From Pyrus communis (Eukaryota > Streptophyta > Magnoliopsida > Rosales > Rosaceae), in NCBI RefSeq assembly GCF_963583255.1, contig NC_084815.1, positions 6,433,724 to 6,497,723 on the forward strand: a DNA stretch of 64,000 nt, given 5' to 3'. Each line of letters opens with the position of its first letter. Position 1 is the first letter of the stretch. Shown one piece after another: positions 42,676 to 54,702 of this stretch. A program made the position numbers and the translations under genes. The notes below the pieces were generated by a model. That model was not told the DNA's origin, did not search any database, and saw only the letters and a program-made list of their open reading frames with translations.

Positions 42676-45600
42676 TAAGAATGGGCAAACGGGTAGAGGA
42701 ACCATGGGTCAGGGCAATTTATGTAGGTTCGGGCTGGGTACAAGCCAAATCCTATTTTTTTTGGGAACAAACGAGGTAGGCCGGGCCAAGCCATGGTTAT
42801 TTACGGGACGGGCCAGTTTCTAAACCTAAGAAAAACGGGATCCCGAACCGACCCGTTTCTAATTATAATCAACCGTCGAGATTGTATGATAATCTATCAT
42901 CCAATTTGAACTGTTAATTTGTAACCTAGGTTTCCAAATCAGTTTCAGTCTCACTCTCTCACAGTCTCACTCCCACGCCCACCTCTCCATTGTCACTCCC
43001 TCGACTCCGACGACATCTCAGAGAATGCCCATCACCGCCGCCGCGACCAACACAACAGCACCACCACCAGCCATCCTCCAACCTCGACGACATTCGTTAC
43101 TTCACCAGCTATTGTAAGTCTACTGTCTACTTCCCCGAATTTTATTTTTGTTGATGCAGAGGATCAGTAGCATGAATAATAGGATTGATTAGAAAACTGC
43201 GTACGTTTTTCAGATTTAGGGAGAACAAACACACTCAATCAGATTGTTCATTCGGTCCAAGCAACTTCCTTACTGCCCTTCTCTTAGGTGTCAAAGAATG
43301 TGAGCATTTGATTATAGTGTAGTCGGATTTATGAACAGTTGTTTAAGCTTTTGATTCAGTTTTTTGATCAAATGAAGTTGTGCATTCGTGTTTATGATTT
43401 TCCAGTTTGTGCGAAAATGAAGCTTTCTTAATTGGAGCAAATATTTGTTCCTTAATTTGTTGGAGGATGACTTACCTTTACAGGTTTCAAGAACTCATGA
43501 ACCAAAAAGTGAATGAATATAATTTTTTTGTTTGTTTTTATTTTATAGAAGTGAACCTCTATTTTGGAAGTGAAGAAGCTTAAGGATACAGAAAACCAAA
43601 ATGTTATGAACTAGATTTGATTACTATCGGACTAGAGTAACATCTTGTGATTCGTTGAATGGAGAGCCAAGACAAAAGTAAATCCCATTTTGTATGAGTT
43701 TTGTAATTTTTTTCATATAATGGATCATTACAGTTTTATTTTTTCAGGGATTTTGAAAATTGTGTTGGATTGGACCCATAGTAGTTTGCATTCAGAGCTA
43801 CTTTTTTTTTGTTTGACTGTTGATTGATTTATATAATTTCAATGTCTTGCAAGTTTAGTCACGTGTATTTGCTCATATACGTGAGCAATAACTTATATTA
43901 TGGAGCCTTTGCTATAATATGTTTAGATTAGCAAATACCTAACTAAGTAGTATCTGTCAATAAATTGGAGACTCTGGTTCTTACTTGACACAGTCGGTAG
44001 CATGTTGAATGCTTCAATTGTAGGTTGAGGAATTGCCGAATTGGCTTCTCTTGTCAAAGACAATCTTACTTGCAAGCATTTTATTCTCTCAGTGGAAGAG
44101 TCCTTGGTGGACTTCCTTCAGAGTAATACCATTACCAGACATGTAAGACAAACTCCTAAGTGGTATTAGCATTGCCATTTCTTATGAGATTAATTTTAGA
44201 GTAAAATATTAAAATTATATGGAGCATGAGTGATGCAATTCTTTGTTTGTGGTATCTTTAATCAAATCCATTGCTTCCCACGACTAGTATTCTATACTAC
44301 TTGCTCATCATTTTGCCTCTGCATTAATTTTTTTGTATTTTAGTTTCTGCATTAAGTAACATCATGCAAATAATATAAAAAGTTGGCTATAGCTAACTTG
44401 TTTGTTTTCAAACTACAAGTCTTTAATTATGCTTAATTCCTTTGTCATTAACATATGAAGTGCTTTCGTCATAGGTTAGCTTTTAAAAATGTACAAATAT
44501 TATATCCTAAATAAGCTGTGGACTAAAATGATGCAGTTTTGAATCTGTGCTCTCCCTATTTTTTGAAATATATGCACGTAAAGTGTGGCAGTGAATTATA
44601 AATTGAACTATATATGTATGTATCGTTATGGTGGTAAAAAGAAGTGTTAAATAATGTGATATATATGTCATCTATTTTTCCCTCTTTATTTGATTAATGA
44701 ATATACTTTCATTATTTAATTTTTACATATTTCTTTCTACATTATGTCTCAAAGTCAAAATACCCCTAGTACTAATGTAGCATCATCTATGGCTAGATCA
44801 CTATGTCCTCCACAACCACTAACACAAGTACAACCCACACAGTCAAAATCATCAATGCCTCCCCCAAAACCCTCCTCCTCCAGAAAAAGAAAAGCACCAC
44901 CTATTCCAAAGACAAAACAACCAACTATATTAGCTTCACTAGAGAGAACTTCTTCTAAGAGATCTTGGGTTTGGGATCATGTCACTAAGTGTACTGTCTC
45001 AGAAATACAAGAAGTAGAAAAGGATTGAAAGAAAGAGATGGCGGAGGAACAAGTATTGAAGGCTAAGTGTAACCATTGTAATGCCCTTTTTGCATGTGAT
45101 ACTATTGGGGGTGTAACTAGTACTTACATTAAACATATCAATAAACATTGCAAGTCATATAAACCAATTGATGAGTTGCAAAAGGTTCTAGGCAGTTTTG
45201 GACCTTCTGGGGACGTTAAAAACATGCTTGTTGCTAAAGGGTGGAGCCAAGAAGAGGCAGTGGAAAGTATTGTTGAGTATATTGTGATCGACGAGGTAGC
45301 TTTTAGTTGTGTGGAGAGTGAGGAGTTTAGGCGGATGATGTGCAAAGTTCAGCCTAAATTGCATGTTCCATCTCGGAGAACTATTGTGAGGAATTTATTC
45401 ACTATGTATGATACCATGAAAGATCAGTTAAAAAATGAGATACACAAGCATAGAGTGAGCTTGACTACTGAGACATGGACAAGTGTGCAAAATTTGAACC
45501 ACATGGTGCTAACTACTCATTTTGTGGATGATGAATGAGCACAAAAGGATTATAAACTTTTTTGTGATTTCAAGTCATGAAGGCAAAGAAATAGGGAAGC

Positions 45601-47840
45601 TGATTGAGCAATGTTTGGTTGAGTGGGAGATTGAAAAGGTTATGTGTATCTTAGTTGACAATGCATCGGCTAATAAGGTGGTTGACAATGCATCGGCTAC
45701 TAAGGTGGCAATTGAGTATGTTGTTTGTAAAATGCAGAAATGGCCTAATAGTCAAATGATTATGAATGGCAAGTTTATGCATGTGAGGTGCTTAGCTCAT
45801 ATTATCAATTTGGTAGTGAAAGATGGGTTGAAAAGATTAGATACAAGTGTGGATGCTCTTAGAAATGCCGTGTTGTTTGTGAGATCAAGTCCCCGAAGGT
45901 TTAGTTATTTCAAGAAATGTGTGGAGAATGAGAAGTTGGATAGTAGGGGTCTAATTGTTATGGGTATGCCTACTAGGTGGAATAGCACATACATGATACT
46001 AGAATCTTGCTTGAAGTTTAAAAAAGCATTTGAAGGGATGTCTGAAGATGATGAAGCCAATATATACTCCATCTATTTCAGTGAAAAGGTGCTTAATGAT
46101 GAAGGAGAAGAAGTGGCGAGTAAAGGGAGGGTTGGACCACCTAAGGAGGAAGATTGGGATGGTGCATAAGTGTTTGTGGAATTTTTGAAGGTCTTCTATC
46201 TTATAACTTTGAAAGTTAGTGCAAGTAAGTATCTCACATCTAATATAGCTATTCATGATGTCATTGTTGTGGAAAACGAGATTGAAAGCTTTTTTTGCCT
46301 GAATATATGCAAACTGAAAGAATTGTAGAGTTGGGAGTTACGTGATATGACATTTAACATGAGAGCCAAATATCAAAAGTATTTTTGTTCAATTGAGTCC
46401 CTTAATCAAATATTTGTAGTTGCCCTTGTCTTAGACCCAAGGTTCAAATTGAGACACTACATGCACTTGTGTAGAAAGCAATTACAACTTCTTGAAGAAA
46501 AGATTCAACATAAAAGTAATGAAATGAAGACATTGTTGAAGACGATGTGTGATGAATATGCTTACCAAGCTTTCGGTTCACAAACACAACAAAATGGTAG
46601 AGAAGATTTAGTTCTTGACACTTCTTGTTCAAAGGTAAAACAATTATCTTCTAGTGTGCCAACAGAAAATCCAATGATATTTAGTCAAATCAGGGATGAT
46701 TGGGCTAGAAGACACTGATGATATTGTGCTTGCACATGAGGTGGATATGTATCTCCTGACACTATAGAGAAAGCACACATTGGTTCACAATTTGACGTTT
46801 TGAAATGGTGGAAGTTGAAAGGGAAGAACACATATCCCACACTTGCTTTGATAACGAAAGATGTCTTGCCAATTCAAGTGTCAACAATTGTCAGTGAGAG
46901 TGCATTTAGTGGAAGAAAAAGAGTAATTGACCCTTTTATATCATCTCTTGTTCCTCAAACAGTGGAGTCATTGATATGCCTCCAAAATTGGTTAAGAAGT
47001 GAACCAATTAGCAACATTGAGTATGAAGCAAGTCTGGCGGAGCTTGAATTTTATCAAGAGTGTGAAGAAGGTAATTATTTTGTTTTGTATAGTTTGGTTT
47101 ATAACTTTATATTAATTGGTTTACAAATAACGTTTGTTCTTTGATGTATAATATAAAATAAAAAAAAGAGCAAATACTATATCTACAAGTTCAACCATCT
47201 CATCAAGTGTTCTTGAAATTGAAGCTCCTTAAACAACTCGAAAGAATAAAGGAAAAGGAATTACGGTAATATTTTAAACTCAAATGAATAAACTTTAAAT
47301 TTCAATGATTCAATTTCAATGAGGATAATATGATGTTGGACATTAAAAATGTCATGTTTATATTCTATTTTTGCTTACAGATTCAATTAGGATTGTTGTT
47401 GGAACTTGGGCGTTGGATGTGGTTTTGGATGTTAATTTGGAATTTATTGCAGGTGTCATGTTTATGTTGTTTTGGATTATTTGATTTTTGGATTTTGGAA
47501 TTTGGATGTCTTGGACTTTCGGATATTTTGTATGTTGATTTTTAGATGTTGGGCGATATAATATTGTTATTTTGGATGTATTGTTAATCTATGAACTTGG
47601 ATGTTGGACTTTGTGTTTAGATTGGATGTGAATAATGGAAAATTTGTGCAAAATCTGCATAAATGCAGTATGTGATTATGTGCAGTTTGCAATCAGTGCA
47701 AATTTTATTACTATTTTTTTTAAACAAAAAAAAAGGGACTAGTGGACCCGGCCTGAACCGACCCGTTTCAACTGGGCCAGGTAAGGCCCGGTTCCTATAT
47801 TAGAAAATGTAATCCTCGGCCCGGCCCATGCCCACCCTTA
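42676..47840 (+). mobile_element. Degenerate autonomous hAT transposon (5.2 kb)
   Basis: The ends read TAAGAATGGGCA and, reverse-complemented, TAAGGGTGGGCA: 10 of 12 matching, hAT-type. Subterminal regions at both ends are rich in GGCCCGG, GACGGGCC and CCGACCCG motifs (about 42765-42870 and 47745-47830), as in hAT subterminal arrays. A broken hAT transposase lies inside at 44744-47144. The flanking 8-mers TCCTCATC and TCTCCACC match at only 5 of 8, a decayed target-site duplication. From 42900 to 44740 no coding region is seen, apart from a CT-rich segment near 42950-43110 that may be the former leader. Confidence 0.8.
44744..47144 (+). pseudogene. hAT transposase remnant (zf-BED, catalytic region, hATC)
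   Basis: It starts with a Ser/Pro-rich N-terminus, then a BED finger: SKRSWVWDHVTKC with KCNHCNALFACD and YIKHINKHC. The middle region gives VSLTTETWTSVQNLNHMVLT, HVRCLAHIINLVVKDGLKRL, MGMPTRWNSTYMILESCLKF and FVVALVLDPRFKLRHYMHLC. The hATC dimerisation region is YPTLALITKDVLPIQVST, VSESAFSGRKRVIDPF and LVPQTVESLICLQNWLRS (46840-47010). Lesions: TGA at 45026-45028 inside the BED region, a frameshift near 45535, TAA at 46167-46169, a degenerate stretch at 46290-46345 and TGA near 46718. A 27-bp direct duplication (45655-45708, VDNASA repeated) lies next to the catalytic Asp segment ILVDNAS. It cannot make an active transposase. Confidence 0.9.
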
Positions 47841-49157
47841 TCTCCACCCCTAACCAAATTGCCATAGCAATAGGCAATTAAATATTAGTATTTTTTATTT
47901 TATAAAATAACAAAAAATAATTTATTTGTTGGATATAATTTTTAATCGGTTTCGTTGTACCACGTGTCATTAAATAAGAAATTATAACCCAAAGTATTTG
48001 AGAAAATATAAAATTGTGGTGTAAGGTGGAAGATAATGATAACATATTTATAGAAAAATTAAATCAATTTTTTTTTAATTTTTAATTTTTTTTAGGATTT
48101 TTCATTAATTTTTTTACATTTTTTATTTTTTATTAATTTTATAACGTGGCTAACGTCACCATGACGTCAACCTTGCATCAGCTCGCCTCAAGCTCTCGAG
48201 CTGTGGATTCCCGCCTCCCCTCTCACTCGGGCCTCCCCCAAGCCTAATTACGCGCATGGGCTAGAGCAAAGAAGGGAGGCAATTGCAATTAAATGATCCT
48301 CGGTCCATCGGGACGTCACCCTGCTGAACTTGCTCTAAAAGTAAAAGAAGTAATGGAAAAGTGAAAGAAAATATAATAAAAAATTTAAAAGAAATTGTAA
48401 AGGAAAGAATATTTTATTTTTATAAAATAATTAAAAATAATAGGTTGTTTTGAGGGATGGGAAACAGTGGAGTTGATGGGAAATTGTGCCTTTGTGTTTT
48501 GGCGCCTTTCCTTTCCGGTCAGTTCTCATGCTGAAAATATGTATAATACCTCTTTAGGGTGACGTATTACCCGCGATATAAAGAGATAATGTTGGACTGT
48601 GTAACGAGAATAATTTATATCGAACAACTTCATCATGATTATGATGTTTTGATCTAATCCTGTAATGTTATATTGAAATAAGCTGATATATAATCTTGTA
48701 TTATTAGCTAGAATATTACCATGGCGGTGAAATTGTTTTGTATTTTATTATTCAACACAGATCATTGTTTTAACTTCATCGTCTAGTAAGTGAGGTGAAA
48801 ATCTTCACCATGACATAGTGGGGCTCATTGGTTTCATTCTTTATTATAAATATAAGAGTAAGTTACATGACATAAGTACATAATTATGATAATATCTTTT
48901 GTTAAGGATACAATGTCATATAAAAAATTATATATTTGCCTTTACAGCATCAGGCACAATCAATATCATAAAAGTCCTTCTACATAAGCACACAAACTTT
49001 GCATATTTTTATTTATTAAGAAAATATTAGGAAAAACATATTTGGTAAATCACATTTCCAAATAATATAATGACATTTAAACCCAAATTTAAAGAAGGAA
49101 GTTGCCATGTAGGGCTCAGAGTTTCCCACCCAGCCCAAGTGTGTTCTTGGATTTACT

Positions 49158-49305
49158 GTGACATGAGTAGGACCAAACTTGCGGGTCCCAGTTTAGCAGG
49201 CCCAATTGTGACAGAAAGATGATGTGGCAGGAGTAAGACCAAATTTGCGGATCCCAATTTAGCAGGCCCAAATGTGACAAAATGATCATGTGGCAAGATT
49301 GGGAT
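49158..49305. repeat. 66-bp tandem repeat, two full units and a partial third
   Basis: Units begin at 49158, 49224 and 49290 with GTG(A/G)CA. The first two share AGTAGGACCAAAC/AGTAAGACCAAAT, TTTAGCAGGCCCAA and TGTGACA. It lies about 70-215 bp upstream of the AACGG-type promoter motifs. Confidence 0.8.
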
Positions 49306-49373
49306 TACATCAGACAGAATTAGTTGGGTGAGATCCGGATCTAAATTGTAGGGATTTCATGATCTTCATATTC

Positions 49374-49523
49374 TAACCGTTAATCGTATATTGTGCAATC
49401 AGTTTTCGTTATATATTATTCAAAGTGTCTAAGATCCAACGGATGAGCATGGTTATGTCATTTAGGTAGATAGACTTCCAAATGAGGCGTATCATTGTAA
49501 AAGCACACCAAGTTACCGTTGGA
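49374..49523 (+). promoter_or_regulatory. Cluster of three MSA-like (AACGG) motifs
   Basis: AACGGTTA on the minus strand (49374-49381), TCCAACGG on the plus strand (49435-49442) and TCCAACGG on the minus strand (49516-49523). The mitosis-specific activator core bound by three-repeat MYB factors is AACGG within YCYAACGGYYA. The cluster lies just upstream of the probable leader exon, supporting G2/M-phase expression of the securin-like gene. No site matches the full consensus perfectly. Confidence 0.5.
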
Positions 49524-50289
49524 ATCCCATAACGTCTTCGATTGTATGGCCACCTCCCTCCATTCCCCTAATTTCAAAAAACATTTCTCACCTCTGTAAT
49601 TTTCATCTTTCTCTCTCCGACGCTGTTCTACTAAGCAACTTAATTTGCGCTCCCAGTTTTCCTTTCAATCCGTCCGGTCACAGGTAATTACTTCCTTGTC
49701 TTTTAATCTCCGATTTCTTTCGTTAATTTTGGTTGAATTAGGGTCCCAATTAAAAACTAACTTAGGGTTTCTGTTATCGATTTTGGGTTCTAATTAGGGT
49801 TCATTTTACATATGAGTTCACTTAAATCTTTCTTTATTTATCTCTGTTTAATCCTTTAAAACCCCCAATTTTGGGGCGGATGCATAATCCTTAGTAAGGA
49901 GGATTTTAGGGATTCGGTGGTGATTGGTAAAGGGGATTGACAATTGAGTATTAGGATCAAGATAACCCAGAACTGTAGTTTTGTTTTGGGCCATGGGGTT
50001 GTGGATTCCTAGTCCTTGGGTCTAATTTTTTGAGTCTTTTGTAAAAATTTCGTAGATTAATTTCGGGTAATTTATCGTTTTCAAGCACTAATTTTGGCCA
50101 TGTAGTCAATGATCATAATTTCATGATGCACTTTAAATTGGCGTTTCTGCATTGTACTTTGTATCTTTGTTTCTGGGTTGCATGTTTCGAATCATATCGC
50201 ATCCTTACTTTCCATTTTTCTTTTCTCCCTTTGGCTTGTTTCTACGGTTAGCAGAAGATTAAACCGAATTGGCTACTAAAAAAGCGGCA

Positions 50290-51287
50290 ATGGCATCAAC
50301 GCTTGGTACTTTGTTCCAAGATCAGAATCTGAGTGTTCATTCTAAGGGTAATGCTAATGATCAAATCTACTTATGCTTTTCATTTTATGTCTAAAGTTCT
50401 TGCTGGGCTGTTTTAGCCTAACCCTTGTAATTTTATGTATGGCAGGAGCTTCTCTTGTGGGAACAGGTGACGCCTTCAAAGCGCAAAGGAAAGGGTGGCT
50501 TGGTGGAAGGAAACCACTTGGTGATCTATCGAATTCAGGGAAGCCTGCTGCTCTGACTCAGGCATCAAAAAAGCAGTCTTCCAAGGTAACCATTTGTGGT
50601 GATGCAAGCAATAACAAAGGCTTGTCTAAAGCCTCAGATAAAGTCCAGACCCGTAGCAGGAATGCGTTACGTGATATTTCAAACACACGGGATGCACCGG
50701 TGAAGAACAACACAAAGCAGAGGGTTGTGACAAAGCAGCCTGTTTGTCCTGATAACATTGCAGAGGAAGGGTTTCTGCACAACCATCAGGAGTGCCTGAA
50801 AGCGCAGGACATGGATGAGATTCGGCAGTTTCATCAGTTTCTGATGGCACTTGGAGTAGATACCGGTATTATATTTTTTTAAATCGTTGAGTTTTTTGAA
50901 ATTGATGATTTTCCTGGGTATTTTAACTTATCAGATCATCCATTTTTTGTACAGATTCTTCCAAGGAGCATACATCTCCATGTGTGCCTTCACTGCCAAG
51001 TAAATCTGAGGTAAACTTTGCATTTCATTTGAAAGAAGAATACTTTTTTTCTGCAGTTATTTTGTCAGTATGGATTTTTGGTAACAACCCCTGTTTTTTA
51101 TCTTTGTTTTCAGTCTGAGAGTCCCAGGAACTGGGATTTGGAAGAGATACCTGAGGATCGAAACCCCTGGCTGTCTTACAACCTTGACTCTCCACCTCCT
51201 TGCAAGACTCCAAAGTCACCAAATGGCTGTGCTGATTCCCTTTTGATTTGGGAGGACTGTGACTTCAAGTTGACGAACACACCATAA
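50290..51287 (+). CDS. PATRONUS/securin-like mitotic protein (4 exons, 235 aa)
   Basis: Exons are 50290-50347, 50446-50865, 50955-51010 and 51114-51287, with consistent GT-AG junctions and phases, giving 235 aa. A leader intron (donor near 49683, acceptor TTAGCAG near 50253) probably precedes the ATG. Two complete destruction boxes of the form RxxLxxxxN are visible: RKPLGDLSN (residues 41-49) and RNALRDISN (91-99). The middle is basic and disordered. The C-terminal half has EIRQFHQFLMALGVD, a segment IPEDRNPWLSYNLDSPPPCK and an acidic end with WEDCDF. This organisation matches the plant PATRONUS family, whose members protect centromeric cohesion, act as securins and are degraded by APC/C. The family call is from motif layout, not alignment; another D-box protein is possible. 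Promoter AACGG motifs fit mitotic expression. Confidence 0.72.
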
Positions 51288-52146
51288 TTTCCACGGGATT
51301 GATTCCCCTTCAATCTCCTAAATGTTTCTCATGCAATGGAGCATCAATTCAACTTGAAATTGATGGTAATCATAGTATGTCTAGATGATTCGTTTTTTTC
51401 TGTTTGAGCAGAACTCAGTTGATGTGTTTCTTGGTTTGTTGTTGATTGAGAATAAGAATGCTTTTCGTTGATCCAAAACTCTATGGTCGTGATCATGTAG
51501 TTATAGTATTGAACGGTTTGATTCTTTTGTTCTACGCACATTATACGAGTTATGACTGACGTTTCTCTAGCTATTGACCAACTGATGCGATGTTGTGTAT
51601 TTGGTTGTTTGGTCACGGAAATAGGAATGAAAAATCTGAATATTGTAGCTTTAATTCAAATCCCTGCCTTTGTATATGGAGATTTGATTTTCGAAATACA
51701 AGTTTCATGGCTTGAACAGTCTTTCTTCCTTCTTCCGTGGCGCATAGTTGCTATAAACCGGTAGTACTTGAAGCTCAACCTTGTAAATAACAAACAAGAA
51801 AAGAACCAAGTCAGTGCTGAATGTTGAATGCCTCGACCCTCAAGGCAAGGATCATATCGATCAACTTATATAAACATAGATTGAATTACTAAATCTATCA
51901 AATTAAGCAATTAAGTCTAATTATACAAGTTTTTACCAACAAAATACGCGTATTGGAGATTAGTGGCGGTGTAGGACAGACTACCGGAGTGCTGGCATAG
52001 TGGCAGCGTAGGACAGACTAACGGAGTGCTGGCCCCTGACCTGTGCACCACAGAGGCCATCTATATGTTGAATGGATTAAGATTAGGGTTAGGGTTGGAT
52101 CCCTGTCAATCTACAAAAGGAGCAGCCATTTTCCATACTTACATTG
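51288..52146. other. 3' flank of the PATRONUS-like gene and intergenic DNA
   Basis: The 3' UTR of the upstream gene occupies the beginning. A short direct repeat is visible at about 51965-52036 (GTAGGACAGACTA(C/A)CGGAGTGCTGGC twice). No gene recognised. Confidence 0.6.
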
Positions 52147-52166
52147 TGTTATGCTCGTAAATTTGC

Positions 52167-52208
<42 letters not shown>

Positions 52209-53784
52209 ATTCTCCTTGTTTACACCTTTGTTTTACTCTTTTTATAGGTTTTAAAGTGTTTTGTAGGTTGTAACAAGCAAAGAGTGCAAAAGGAGTTAAA
52301 AAAGGCTTTTACAATCCTATGTCATCAGCACAGCCTGTGCAGATCAGTTGAGTTCGTGGGTTAAACTGTATTGAATCGGGAAGAACCAAGAGATGTGCCA
52401 TATATGCTTGGAAATCCACAGATGTCTATTCTCCGTAGAATTTTATAGTTCGTGAATATCATTTTTCTAGAGGGAGTTATGGCAGTTTTAGTACATGAAG
52501 GTCGGGCTACACGCGAATACAAAATTTTCTACAAATGTGTATCAATGTGGCAGATTAAAATTCCTATTTATTTGAAGTAACCAGTTGAAGAAAGCCAAGT
52601 CTTTTTAATATAATGAGACTTTAAAAGCTCATTAAGCTTGATAAGGAAAAGAAGGCTAATTGCCTTGTCGGTTACAACTAGAAGGGGAATGAAGGAGGAT
52701 CCCTAATCAGACTAGCAAAGGGGGCGTGAGATATAAAAAGTAGAACAAAAGAGAAAAAAGAAGATAGGCAGCAGCAGCCACCAAAACAGAGAAAGAACAA
52801 CCGGCAGAAGGGAGAAAAAGGAAGGACCGGAGCACTGTTGTGCAATTTGTCATGGAAGAGTTTATTCTTCTCCTCTTACTTTCTGTTTTGTTTGTCTTTG
52901 CTGCCCATTTACATTATGAGTAACTAAATTTCATAGTTGGGACTTGGTTGAAGTACTAATCATGTTTCCTTGAGTATTTTCAATACACTTTTGTTACAAG
53001 ACAATTTGTTGATGCTTTAGTGATTAATTCCAGTTTTAATTCAATCTTATTGAGTTATTTTATGATTGATCACCATAGAATAGCTTTGTAATTGAGTATG
53101 TTACATGGGTAAATTTGGATGATCGAGTCTTGTAACTATGCCGAGTAACAAGAGAACTAGTTACGGTTCTTAGAATTAATTATCACGAATAACCGGAATA
53201 GAGACCATGTTCTAGGATTCGTGTGTTTGTCGATTTCCATTGTATTATGCTTTCTTGGAGTGCAACTTAGCAGATACCATGCTAAATACGTCGAGAATGA
53301 ATAGAGTTAGTGTAGACACCCATGCCTAATTCGTTGTTTAGGGAAATCAATAACTTAAAGAGTTGATACCATGCCTTTAGGTTGACAAACGTAAAGCATA
53401 AAAAATCTTTTTTGTATTATAGTGTGTATCGGTTACTTAGGTGAAAAAGGTTAGAGATGGAAGTCAAAGTCCTAACAGTTCAAACATCGTTTTCAAAACC
53501 CTTATTGCCAATTACTTTTATTTGCCTACGTTCTTTATATTGTGCTTTTATACTTAAACTTAAGACATCTCAAACTATTTTGTTAAACCTTTACTCGCAT
53601 ATTTGCTAGTTTTATGAATTAATTAATTTAAATTGTTAGGAATCATACTCTAGATACATATGAGTGCAATCCTTGTGGGAATAATCTCGTACTTGCTTTC
53701 TATACTATGTGTTTGATCTTGTGCACTTGCGAGTTTAGAACGTGCGATTAGTAGCTTAATATTTAGGTTGCTAAATGCATAACA
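52147..53784. mobile_element. Solo LTR (1638 bp)
   Basis: The stretch begins TGTTATGC and ends GCATAACA, a perfect 8-bp inverted terminus in TG...CA form. It is flanked by a perfect 5-bp target-site duplication CATTG (52142-52146 and 53785-53789). No gag/pol lies inside. Size and a long non-coding make-up suggest a Gypsy-type LTR, but the lineage is not proven. It contains an (AT)n microsatellite at about 52171-52206. Confidence 0.88.
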
Positions 53785-54702
53785 CATTGTCGAGTTTAAC
53801 TTAGAGTTTTCTTGTTGAAAGCATTCCACAGCTCTCACCGCAGGTTTTGGGCTCGGTGAGTATACTAGGATTAGATTGTAACGGATAACTAACTATATTT
53901 AAGGATCTTTGGACGAGGAAGTGAAAAAATTGTGTCCAACTTGAAGATACATGGAGAAGAGTATACAACAAAAATAACGTATACAACAAACAGAGATAAT
54001 CAAGCTCAAAGAAATCCAAAACCTGACCAAACTGGGGGCACACAAGGAGCTCAAATGCTTTATTAAGAGATCCTCACAAACCGATTCCGAGAGCCAAAGA
54101 AACTATACATGCGAGGGAAACTTATATGAAACGGTTTCATACAACAAAGTGAAAGGAACATTTTCTCCTACTACAAGGAAACAATTACCGTTACCCAGAC
54201 CTAGAAGCAAAACCATGCAGAGTTTCTCCTACTACAAAAGTTATAATTACCATTACTATCATTGACATGGGAGGGGAAAAAACAAAAAAAAAGTGACTAG
54301 GGTAAATATCTAGTAAAAAACAAACCAAGAGAGGCATTCATTTTAAACCACAGTGATTCAAACGTATGCATTTATATAAATAACCATATTTTCTGTACAA
54401 AATATCCAAATCCAGAACTGATGTCTTGAACTTATACAGAAAAACTAAAGGACCAGCACTCCAAAACGCTTCAGAACAAGTAATGCACTCCCTTTCTATA
54501 TATTCTACACCCCATGCAGTACAAACCTCTTCGTTGCCAAGGCCGCATCAAATGTTTACGCACTTTCCACTTCAAAGGTTCACATACTTGTCTTTCCTGT
54601 GTCTGTAGCATGTAATCCATAGGCAAAACCTTCAGACTAGAGGTCGTCAAGCAACTGTTAGCATGAACTTCACCAACTTTTAGAACAAAAGGAAATGCAA
54701 CC
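53785..54702. other. Intergenic DNA downstream of the AP2 gene
   Basis: No recognised gene. The part next to 54703 would be the 3' UTR of the AP2-type gene on the minus strand. Confidence 0.6.

Larger units (their letters stand above)
42559..48338. mobile_element. Possible older TIR element split by the hAT insertion
   Basis: The left side TAAGAGCAAGTTAGCATCA and the reverse complement of the right side TTAGAGCAAGTTCAGCAGG are similar inverted termini. The sequences just inside (ATAGG(T/C)AAT(A/T)AAATATTAG) occur on both sides of the hAT transposon. Without the hAT element the unit would be about 0.6 kb. No target-site duplication was established. Confidence 0.35.
47841..49560. other. Intergenic region upstream of the PATRONUS-like gene
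   Basis: AT-rich DNA without a recognised gene. It includes the right arm of the possible older TIR element (to 48338) and a 66-bp tandem repeat at 49158-49305, both listed separately. Confidence 0.6.
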
